Assembly (NCBI GenBank): GCA_027062035.1
Contig: JAMOUL010000045.1
Span: 1 to 15,877 of the forward strand
Source of the DNA: Candidatus Aminicenantota bacterium
Lineage (GTDB): Bacteria; Acidobacteriota; Aminicenantia; S016-38
Length of the DNA: 15,877 nt
Reading direction: 5' to 3'
Of this stretch, positions 1 to 6,394 are shown in pieces (position 1 is the stretch's first letter; each line of letters opens with the position of its first letter). A program made the position numbers and the translations under genes. Under the pieces are notes generated by a model. The model was not told the DNA's origin, searched no databases, and saw nothing but the letters and a program-made list of their open reading frames with translations.

Positions 1-512
1 GCATTGATACTTTCCCTTGCCCCCTCTGGATTTCTTTTAAAGTCCACCTGAAAGAACCCACCATCGAAATATTTTTTTATTAAACCCAGAAATTCCGGCT
101 GAAAGTGGAACCCCTTTTGTCCCCACAGTGCGTTGGCCATATTGAGCTCATAGGATTTTTTCGATGCATTTCTTTTTAAAGCTTCTGTGAGGGACCAGAA
201 AGCCGGGGGTAATTCTTTCTGTGAGAGGGTAAAACAAAGCACCTTTTTCATTTCCTCTCTGGTTTTTCCCCTGGCTCCTGTGTATGTGATTGCCATGGCA
301 GAGGTTATACTCAGGGGAGAAAAGAATATGTTATGTTCAGGACTTTTATCGCCGGTTAAATTTCTGAATAGTTTCAGAGCAAAACTGTTGTTATTCTTTG
401 CGAGTTCCTTCATTAGTTCATCGTTCATATTAATGTTTCCTCCCGATGCAGGACCGGTCCACAGAAAAAAGGCGGTAAAGAGAAGAACCATGAAGAGTGA
501 GTTTTTCTTCAT
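1..512 (-). CDS. Secreted serpin (serine protease inhibitor family), 3' end cut by window edge
   Basis: Translating the minus strand from the ATG at 512 gives 170 complete codons without a stop. Residues 1 to ~25 form a signal peptide: MKKN, then a hydrophobic run, then a small-residue ASGG end with no lipobox cysteine. The mature part opens with the serpin helix-A/strand-6B pattern: NSFALKLFRNL, then NIFFSPLSITSAMAITYTGARGKTREEM, which matches the family signature FSPxSIxxALxMxxxGARGxT. ELNMANALWGQKGFHF and a following VDFKRNPEGARESIN match the next conserved block. Full serpins have about 370-420 residues, so roughly the last 60% lies outside the window, including the reactive-centre loop that decides specificity and whether it inhibits at all. 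AGGAGG at 519-524 lies 6 nt before the start. Family assignment is firm; inhibitory activity and target protease are unknown. Confidence 0.93.
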   Translation of the reverse strand, partial: MKKNSLFMVLLFTAFFLWTGPASGGNINMNDELMKELAKNNNSFALKLFRNLTGDKSPEHNIFFSPLSITSAMAITYTGARGKTREEMKKVLCFTLSQKELPPAFWSLTEALKRNASKKSYELNMANALWGQKGFHFQPEFLGLIKKYFDGGFFQVDFKRNPEGARESIN

Positions 513-541
513 TTCCTTCCTCCTTAAAAAGCATCACTTTC

Positions 542-570
542 TTTATAGGCCTAAAAGCATGAAAAGTCAA
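542..570 (-). promoter_or_regulatory. Sigma70-like promoter of the serpin gene
   Basis: On the minus strand TTGACT (565-570) and TATAAA (542-547) are separated by exactly 17 nt. Transcription would begin near 535, leaving a short leader that carries the serpin ribosome binding site. The promoter lies wholly between the HD-GYP stop codon and the serpin start, so the serpin can be expressed independently of the HD-GYP gene upstream. Predicted from sequence only. Confidence 0.6.
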
Positions 571-580
571 AGCATGAAAA
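554..580 (-). repeat. 12-bp tandem direct repeat over the serpin -35 box
   Basis: TTTTCATGCTTT (minus strand) occurs twice, at 569-580 and 554-565, with a 15-nt period. The copies flank and overlap the -35 hexamer at 565-570. The placement suggests a regulator binding site, but it may be a chance duplication in AT-rich DNA. Confidence 0.4.
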
Positions 581-582
581 TA

Positions 583-3012
583 TCAACTGGAAAATTTGAA
601 ATTTTTCTCTTTAAATACCCTTATGCAGGCATCTACCACTTCAGAATCATAGAGCCTTCCTCGATTTTCTAAAATTTCGTTCAGGGCCTTTTCTATCCCG
701 AGAGCAGGTCTGTAGGGCCTATGGGAAGACATGGCTTCTACTACATCTGCTACAGCCAGAATCTTCGCTTCTGTTAAAATTTGATCTCCCTTCAGGGCTC
801 CGGGATATCCGGAACCATCCATTCTTTCGTGATGTTGAAGAATAGCATCTGCTATGGGCCAGGGAAATTCCACGTCTTTTAATATATCGTATGCTACCTG
901 GGGATGGGATTTAATCAAAGCAAATTCGGTTTTAGTCAATTTGACTGGTTTCCCGAGGATTTCTGAAGGGACAGATATCTTTCCTATATCGTGAATTAAA
1001 CCGGCAAGAGAAATTCCCTCTATTTGGCTTTCGGTTAAGCCCATTTCTTCAGCGATTGCCCTTGAAAGTTCTGATACCCTTCTCTGGTGTCCGGCAGTGT
1101 ATGGGTCTCTGAATTCCAGAGTTAAACCAAGAATATAGACTATTTGTTTCAGAGTGTATCTTAATTTGCTCAGGCTATTTTTTAACTTTTTCTCCGCCTG
1201 TTTGTGCTGGCTTATATCCCTTATGATAGCGATGGAATTCCATTCTCCCTTTATTTTCATTCCAGAAATAGAAATTTCCACAGGGATTTTTTCCCCATCC
1301 TTTTTTGTTATTTCCAGTTCCTTTAACTTTCCAATTAAAGGTCCTGCACCGGTATTCTGAAACCTTCTAAATTCCTTCCGGGCTCTTTCCAGATATTCTC
1401 CTGAGAGAAAAAGTTCATGGAGATTTTTCCCCATGACTTCATTCTCTGTGTAACCGAAAATCCTTTCTGCAGCTTTATTCCAGAATGAGACCTTTCCCTC
1501 TTTGTCCAGCATGACAATTGCATCCTGTGCAGAGGCAGCCATTATCCGGAACCTTTCTTCACTTTCCCGTAAATCTTCTATCAGGCGAGCGCTTCTCAGG
1601 GCTATGGCTGCCTGTCCTGCGAGAGTCTGAAAGAAATCTATATCTTCAGCGGTAAAGGGTTTCAATTTGCACGTGAATAGATGAAGAATACCCAGGGTTT
1701 CTTTCCGGGTTTTCAGGGGAATACCCATATAAGATTTCAGATTATATTTTTTGATGAGATCAGAATGGATTTTGACCCGTGGATCCTTTGTTAGATCGAA
1801 AATTATAACAGGTTCCTGTAGATTAACCAGCCAGTGGCGAAGATCGTCTGCAAGACTGAATACTTCTTCTTCAATTATGGTTCCATTTGGCAGACGCATT
1901 ATAAAAACCTTACTCTTCTGTTTATTCCTGCCATAGAGGCTGATGGCGATGGCGTCTGCAGAGAATTCCTTGGGAACATTTTCTATTACTATTCTCAATA
2001 TTTCCGGGGTTGAGAGACGATTTATTATTCCCATATCAATTTCTCTAAGAGCTTCCAGCCTTGCCATTCTCTGTTTTGCCCTCAGGTATATATTGGAATG
2101 TTCTATGGCCAGGGCTATTTGCTGTGCCATGGATTGTAGTGTTTGAATATCTTCCGGAGGTAAAGCACTATACCTGCGGCTTGCTATTATAATTGCCCCC
2201 AGCCATTCTTTTTCACTCTGTTTCCTCCTGGGCAGGAATAGCGGGATTGATGCAAACGCCTGAATTCCTTCCTTTTTAGCAAATTCATACAGGTCTCCAT
2301 TTTCGTTATTGTGTTGATGGATGACCACCGATTCCTTGAGCCATTCTGGCGCCTTTTCAACAGGATATAAGGAAATTTTTCTTAGAGTTTCCTTCGAAAT
2401 GTTTTTACAGGACTTTAAAACTATCTGATTACCGATCTTTAGATAGACACCTCCTATTTCCACATTCAGAAGTTTTAGGATTTCGTCGAGTATGAGTTCC
2501 AGTCTTTCTTTAAGATCAAAGCTTTTTAAAATTGAATTGATGATTCTTATTCGGGTAGCAAGTTTTTCACGGATATATTGAAGTTCTTCTTTTGTACGAC
2601 CATATTTTAAACATTCCTTGAAGGATACAACAAACCCTTCAAGCCGGCCGTCTCTGTTTTCGTATGGGGTAATTACCATCTTTGTCCAGATGTAAGAACC
2701 ATCCTTTTTTACCTTCCATGATTCTGATTCAGAGATCCCCTCTTCAGCGGCCATCCTTAGATCGTTCTCAGGCGTGCCTGATTTTCTTTCTTCCTCTGTA
2801 TAGAGATTTGATATGTGTTTTCCCTTTATTTCTTCGGCTTTATATCCAAAAAGCCCTATTGTCTTCGGGTTGCAATCCGTTATTCTTCCATTGCTATCGA
2901 GAAACAGGAGGGCATATTGCTCTATATGATTCAGCAATAAATTTAATTTTGTTCCCGGACCCCCGTGTGAGAGGCTCTCTTGTTCAACTTCTCCATCATC
3001 CCCCTTCCTCAT
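583..3012 (-). CDS. PAS-GAF-GAF-PAS-HD-GYP multisensor protein, predicted c-di-GMP phosphodiesterase
   Basis: 809 residues with no obvious membrane segment, so probably a cytosolic sensor. Order by residue: PAS (~23-135), GAF (~168-307), GAF (~334-475), PAS (~484-605, with IxxWNKAAERIFGY-type core), a short coiled linker, then HD-GYP (~621-800). Catalytic features all look present: H642, the H674-D675 pair in LIHDIGK, H703, HH at 727-728, D732, the GYP at 735-737 and D756. HD-GYP domains hydrolyse c-di-GMP to pGpG or GMP; the GAF and PAS domains would gate this by binding ligand or cofactor, which cannot be told from sequence. GGAGG precedes the ATG by 6 nt, supporting the start. It is transcribed divergently from two diguanylate cyclases, so synthesis and breakdown genes sit back to back. 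No truncation or missing residue seen. Confidence 0.93.
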   Translation of the reverse strand: MRKGDDGEVEQESLSHGGPGTKLNLLLNHIEQYALLFLDSNGRITDCNPKTIGLFGYKAEEIKGKHISNLYTEEERKSGTPENDLRMAAEEGISESESWKVKKDGSYIWTKMVITPYENRDGRLEGFVVSFKECLKYGRTKEELQYIREKLATRIRIINSILKSFDLKERLELILDEILKLLNVEIGGVYLKIGNQIVLKSCKNISKETLRKISLYPVEKAPEWLKESVVIHQHNNENGDLYEFAKKEGIQAFASIPLFLPRRKQSEKEWLGAIIIASRRYSALPPEDIQTLQSMAQQIALAIEHSNIYLRAKQRMARLEALREIDMGIINRLSTPEILRIVIENVPKEFSADAIAISLYGRNKQKSKVFIMRLPNGTIIEEEVFSLADDLRHWLVNLQEPVIIFDLTKDPRVKIHSDLIKKYNLKSYMGIPLKTRKETLGILHLFTCKLKPFTAEDIDFFQTLAGQAAIALRSARLIEDLRESEERFRIMAASAQDAIVMLDKEGKVSFWNKAAERIFGYTENEVMGKNLHELFLSGEYLERARKEFRRFQNTGAGPLIGKLKELEITKKDGEKIPVEISISGMKIKGEWNSIAIIRDISQHKQAEKKLKNSLSKLRYTLKQIVYILGLTLEFRDPYTAGHQRRVSELSRAIAEEMGLTESQIEGISLAGLIHDIGKISVPSEILGKPVKLTKTEFALIKSHPQVAYDILKDVEFPWPIADAILQHHERMDGSGYPGALKGDQILTEAKILAVADVVEAMSSHRPYRPALGIEKALNEILENRGRLYDSEVVDACIRVFKEKNFKFSS

Positions 3013-3171
3013 GTACTACCTCCAACAAGACTAAATTATATTTATTATATTACTTCTCCAGAAATTTTTCTATTTTTAGTCTCAATATGAGATTGTTTTC
3101 ATAAGAAATTTAATCCCGCTATAGAAATAATTTTTGAAATTTATCAAATGCGTTATATAAATTAATTAGGA
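3013..3171. promoter_or_regulatory. Divergent AT-rich intergenic region between HD-GYP and first cyclase
   Basis: 159 bp without a gene. For the plus-strand cyclase a weak promoter is possible: TTTTCA (3096-3101), 18 nt, TATAGA (3120-3125). For the minus-strand HD-GYP gene two TATAAT-like hexamers lie close upstream of its start, but no convincing -35 box is visible. A small inverted repeat TCTCA-ATA-TGAGA (3080-3092) lies between them and could be an operator for both genes. I see no riboswitch or small gene here. All promoter calls are weak. Confidence 0.35.
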
Positions 3172-4416
3172 ATGAAAAAAAAGGGAAACAGTACAAGCAC
3201 TCAGGCTTCGCTTCTGGCTCTGGAACGATTCAAGGATAAGGACCTTATAGAAAAAGAACTGGCCCGGCGGTTAATCCCGCTTAAGTTTCCATATAAGCTT
3301 GAAGAAATTTTTCTTGAGTATCACTTTAGAAACACCCTGGGTTTAATTAAGTTTTCCCTGGCAGTGGGTTTGTTGCTGTACAGTAGCTTTGGAATACTCG
3401 ATTATATTCTATATCCAGAGGTGATAAACAGGCTGTGGCTTCTAAGGTTCGGGGTGGGATGTCCTGTAATTTTAATTGCTCTGGTTTCGTTTTTTCTTGC
3501 AAAGAACGACAGGCAGGTCCAGACTGCCTACAGTGTAGCGATATTCATTGTAGGACTTACCATAGTCGGAATGCTTATAGTAACTTCCTATGATGTTACT
3601 CAGAAATATTATGCCGGTGTGATGCTGGTTATGTTCTACGGATATGTGGCTTCAGGAATGAGGTTCATGTATGCAACCTTTTCAGGGTGGGGTATTACCA
3701 TTGGCTATCTTGTGGTGGTATTGTTCTTTCTTGAGAGCAATCCAACCTTTCTCATAAGCAACACATTTTTCCTGGTTTCTTCCAACCTGGTTGGAATGCT
3801 TGGAAGCTTTTTATTCGAGGAATCCAAAAGAAGGGATTTCCTGTTATCCGCTCTGGTTATAATGGAGAGGAAGGAAGTGGAGGCGGCGAATAGGGCGCTT
3901 GAGAAGCTTTCCAACACCGATCCTCTAACCGGAATAGCCAATCGTCGTTACTTTGAGGACTTTCTGGAGCGTGAGTGGAAACACGCCATGCGTTATGAAT
4001 ACCCGATTTCCCTTTTAATGATAGATATAGACTATTTTAAGAGATACAACGATCATCTGGGCCACCAGGCAGGGGATAGGTGCCTTGTCCAGCTGGCGTC
4101 TGTTCTAAAGGAGTTTGAAGGTCGTCCCGGAGACCTGGTAGCGAGATACGGTGGAGAAGAATTCGTTGTCATTCTGTCCGGTACGGATCTGGATGATGCC
4201 GTGAGAATTGCAGTGGAAATTCGCCGTCGTGTGATGGCCCTGAAAATTCTGCATCCTGCATCTGATGTTTCAGATGTGGTCACAGTAAGTATAGGAGTTT
4301 CATCGCTTATCCCCAAACCAGGATATTCCAAGGAAGAGCTTATAAAAACTGCCGATCTTGCCATGTACAGGGCAAAGGCAATGGGAAGAAACTGCGTAAA
4401 TGCGTTTAAGACGTAA
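3172..4416 (+). CDS. Membrane diguanylate cyclase (multi-TM sensor + GGDEF), copy 1
   Basis: 414 residues. A ~50-residue charged N-terminus is followed by about six hydrophobic segments (between residues ~56 and 214), including a QKYYAG motif before the fourth. A short linker leads to a GGDEF domain (~245-410). The active site reads GGEEF at 327-331; metal-binding aspartate is D285 in MIDIDYFK, with N293-D294 for guanine contact. The product-inhibition I-site RPGD (318-321) is intact. The predicted activity is 2 GTP to c-di-GMP at the inner membrane. The membrane module resembles six-helix MASE-type sensors found on GGDEF proteins and class III cyclases; its signal is unknown. The Shine-Dalgarno is weak (AGG only 1-2 nt before ATG), and the upstream ATG at 3148 is out of frame. 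Its paralogue follows directly downstream. Confidence 0.93.
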   Translation: MKKKGNSTSTQASLLALERFKDKDLIEKELARRLIPLKFPYKLEEIFLEYHFRNTLGLIKFSLAVGLLLYSSFGILDYILYPEVINRLWLLRFGVGCPVILIALVSFFLAKNDRQVQTAYSVAIFIVGLTIVGMLIVTSYDVTQKYYAGVMLVMFYGYVASGMRFMYATFSGWGITIGYLVVVLFFLESNPTFLISNTFFLVSSNLVGMLGSFLFEESKRRDFLLSALVIMERKEVEAANRALEKLSNTDPLTGIANRRYFEDFLEREWKHAMRYEYPISLLMIDIDYFKRYNDHLGHQAGDRCLVQLASVLKEFEGRPGDLVARYGGEEFVVILSGTDLDDAVRIAVEIRRRVMALKILHPASDVSDVVTVSIGVSSLIPKPGYSKEELIKTADLAMYRAKAMGRNCVNAFKT

Positions 4417-4490
4417 AATTTCTGGATCAGGTCTTCGCATTTGACAAATCCACGTTTCGTATTTAAGGTTGTGTACTTTGATAATGAAAA

Positions 4491-4562
4491 TTCCCCTTTG
4501 TTCCCCTTTTATGAAAGGGAAAAATAATAAATCTCCCTCCATCCCCTTTTAACAAAGGGGAA
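4491..4562. repeat. Palindromic repeat element with 12-bp terminal inverted repeats
   Basis: TTCCCCTTTGTT (4491-4502) and AACAAAGGGGAA (4551-4562) are perfect reverse complements. Two smaller hairpins lie inside: TTCCC(C)TTT/AAAGGGAA with loop TATG (4501-4521), and CCCCTTT-TAAC-AAAGGGG (4543-4560). This layout resembles REP/BIME-like or MITE-like intergenic elements of the CCCCTTT...AAAGGGG type that are often dispersed through genomes. It has no coding capacity. There is no T-run after the stems on the plus strand, so it is not a textbook terminator for cyclase 1, though it may slow or process the transcript. Confidence 0.6.
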
Positions 4563-4574
4563 AGGGCAGGAAAT

Positions 4575-4587
4575 GGCGCAAAGCGCC
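4575..4587 (+). other. GC-rich hairpin upstream of cyclase 2
   Basis: GGCGC-AAA-GCGCC forms a 5-bp perfect stem with a 3-nt loop. It can be extended by GCAG (4566-4569) pairing with CTGC (4588-4591) across an asymmetric bulge. It ends 47 nt before the ATG of the second cyclase and lacks a following U-tract. It could shape the mRNA leader or belong to the adjacent palindromic element. Confidence 0.35.
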
Positions 4588-4634
4588 CTGCACATAATTT
4601 GATATTTGTTCAAAACAGTTCTATAAAAATAGGG

Positions 4635-5870
4635 ATGAGAAAAAAGACAGTAGCATCCCAATTCCTCGGTATCTTAAGTTCTATAAAGGACAAACAGGTT
4701 ATCGAGAAGGAGCTGAAACGAAAGGGACTCAGGCTTAGTTTTCCCCCTGAAATCGAGTGGGTGTTTCAGAGATATTATTTCCAGGAATTTTTCTCCTTGA
4801 TGAAGACCTCGCTTTTCCTTGGGGTGATAATTTTTGCCTCGTTCGGTGTCCTGGATTTTCTGATCTACAGGGATATTGTGTGGAAGCTATGGCTGGTGAG
4901 ATATGCAGTTGGTTGCCCCATTATTATCCTTACCCTTCTGTACCTGATCTATAGCAGAAAAAAGGAATATTATCAGGCCATTGCAAGTCTATCAATGTTT
5001 GCTATTGGCCTTACCATACTCATTTTGTTAATAATCACCTCAAAGGATCCTTCTCAAAAGTACTATGCAGGTCTCGTTCTGGCTACCTTCTATGACTATG
5101 TGGTTCTCGGACTCAGGTTCAGATATGCTGCCGCAGCAGGATGGGCCATAGCCCTTGCATACTTTATCGTGTCCTCCCTGGTCATCCAGCCCGACCTCCA
5201 CTTCCTTATTGGAAATACCTTCACCCTTTTCTTTGCCAATATAATAGGAATGATAGGAAACTACCTGTTTGAGAATTCCATTCGAAGAAACTTTCTCCTT
5301 TCGGTTTTGCTTAATATAGAAAGGGAAGAGCTTAAGAGCGCAAACATAGAGCTTGAGAAACTTTCCAATACCGATTCCCTTACCGGGGTGGCAAACCGTC
5401 GTTATTTTGAGGACTTTCTGGAGCGCGAGTGGAAACACGCCATGCGTTATGGATATCCGATTTCCCTTTTGATGATAGATATAGATTATTTTAAAAAATA
5501 CAACGACCATCTGGGCCATCAGGAAGGGGACAAATGTCTGATTCGTCTGGCTTCTGTTCTCAGAAAATTTGAGAGAAGGCCAGGAGACCTTGTGGCTCGC
5601 TATGGCGGAGAGGAATTTGTGGTTATTCTTTCAGGGACAGCCCTCAAAGATGCGGTTAGAATTGCAGAGGAAATACGCAAGCAGGTTATGAAATTGAAAT
5701 TTTTACACCCTGAATCAGAGGTTTCGGATGTGGTTACAGTGAGCATAGGCGTGTCTTCCAGAGTTCCAGAACCCGGAGAGTCGAAGGAAGAGCTTATAAA
5801 AACTGCTGACCTTGCCATGTACAGGGCAAAGGCAATGGGAAGGAATTGCGTGAATGCGTTAAATGCGTAG
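4635..5870 (+). CDS. Membrane diguanylate cyclase (multi-TM sensor + GGDEF), copy 2
   Basis: 411 residues from the ATG at 4635. A TTG at 4599 would add 12 residues, but copy 1 aligns from this ATG (MKKKG/MRKKT, then IEKEL in both), and the local AGGG is at least as good as any signal for the TTG. Architecture is the same as copy 1: six or so hydrophobic segments, then GGDEF. GGEEF lies at 324-328, metal aspartate D282, ND at 290-291, I-site RPGD at 315-318. All catalytic and feedback residues are present, so both copies should make c-di-GMP and be product inhibited. The N-terminal sensor has diverged clearly from copy 1 while the catalytic half is strongly conserved, consistent with duplicated enzymes reading different signals. 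The coding end lies 30 nt before the promoter of the polysaccharide operon. Confidence 0.93.
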   Translation: MRKKTVASQFLGILSSIKDKQVIEKELKRKGLRLSFPPEIEWVFQRYYFQEFFSLMKTSLFLGVIIFASFGVLDFLIYRDIVWKLWLVRYAVGCPIIILTLLYLIYSRKKEYYQAIASLSMFAIGLTILILLIITSKDPSQKYYAGLVLATFYDYVVLGLRFRYAAAAGWAIALAYFIVSSLVIQPDLHFLIGNTFTLFFANIIGMIGNYLFENSIRRNFLLSVLLNIEREELKSANIELEKLSNTDSLTGVANRRYFEDFLEREWKHAMRYGYPISLLMIDIDYFKKYNDHLGHQEGDKCLIRLASVLRKFERRPGDLVARYGGEEFVVILSGTALKDAVRIAEEIRKQVMKLKFLHPESEVSDVVTVSIGVSSRVPEPGESKEELIKTADLAMYRAKAMGRNCVNALNA

Positions 5871-5899
5871 ACGCACTTTCGCGCAAATTCGCAATAATT

Positions 5900-5927
5900 T
5901 TGACTTTTTGACAAAGTGTGCTATTAT
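5900..5927 (+). promoter_or_regulatory. Sigma70-like promoter of the exopolysaccharide operon
   Basis: TTGACT (5900-5905), 16-nt spacer, TATTAT (5922-5927). The predicted start is near 5934, giving a leader of under 20 nt that consists mostly of the GGGAGG ribosome binding site. No terminator separates the eight following genes, so this promoter could drive 5951-15178. The spacer contains a second TTGACA (5908-5913) that is too close to the -10 to serve with it. Confidence 0.6.
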
Positions 5928-5950
5928 TCCTCTGTAAAAGGGAGGTGGAT

Positions 5951-6394
5951 ATGAAAAAGGGTCTGGCTATTATTTTAGCTTTTGTTTTGGTTTTCTCTGT
6001 GGCAACGCCTTTAATGGGAGAAAATGGAACGGTGCTTAAAGGATACGTTTTAAAACCACACGGTAACACCTATAAACCTATCAAGGAAGCAGTGGTTGAA
6101 GTGGAGAATATTGTTACCCACGAGAAGTTTACTTCTGAGCCAACAGGGGAACGGGGAGCCTATCTCATAAAGGGCCTTGTTCCAGGTGAATACAAAGTAA
6201 CGGTAATGGTGGGAAAGAAAAAATACGAAGTCGAAAAGAATCTGAAAATAGAGAAAAACATCGTTTCCTTCTTCGCTTCCTTCGTGATCAAGCGAACACA
6301 ACGCTGGGCATTACTCCTTCTTGGCGCATCTGCAGCGGGGATGGGAGTTTATGAACTTACAAGGGAGGAAAAAGTCGCGAGTCCGATTAAATAA
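5951..6394 (+). CDS. Small exported protein with carboxypeptidase-regulatory-like (Ig-like) domain
   Basis: 147 residues from the ATG at 5951, chosen because GGGAGG lies 5 nt before it and a signal peptide starts there (MKKG, hydrophobic to ~residue 22). Residues ~26-115 read as a small beta-sandwich: GTVLKGYV, then PIKEAVVEVEN, then GAYLIKGLVPGEYKVTV, the pattern of CarboxypepD_reg/CnaB-like domains. A second hydrophobic stretch (~119-136) followed by a charged tail suggests a C-terminal anchor, so the domain would face the periplasm with a short cytosolic tail. It is the first gene of the polysaccharide operon and abuts the beta-barrel gene without a gap. A periplasmic adaptor between inner- and outer-membrane parts of the machine is possible, but this is inference; I do not recognise a named family member. 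Confidence 0.8.
   Translation: MKKGLAIILAFVLVFSVATPLMGENGTVLKGYVLKPHGNTYKPIKEAVVEVENIVTHEKFTSEPTGERGAYLIKGLVPGEYKVTVMVGKKKYEVEKNLKIEKNIVSFFASFVIKRTQRWALLLLGASAAGMGVYELTREEKVASPIK

Noticed and set aside
187..672. 161-codon plus-strand open frame over the serpin region
   Set aside because: It lies antisense to the serpin and the HD-GYP 3' end, its product has no family resemblance, and the minus-strand frame has a signal peptide and clear serpin motifs.
4599..4634. TTG start adding 12 residues to the second cyclase
   Set aside because: Paralogue alignment starts at the ATG at 4635 and the extra residues have no counterpart in copy 1.
4417..4634. c-di-GMP riboswitch or rho-independent terminator between the cyclases
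   Set aside because: No conserved GEMM-type core is visible, and the hairpins are not followed by a T-run.
5908..5927. TTGACA at 5908-5913 as -35 box for the operon
   Set aside because: It leaves only 8 nt before the TATTAT -10; the TTGACT at 5900-5905 gives 16 nt.
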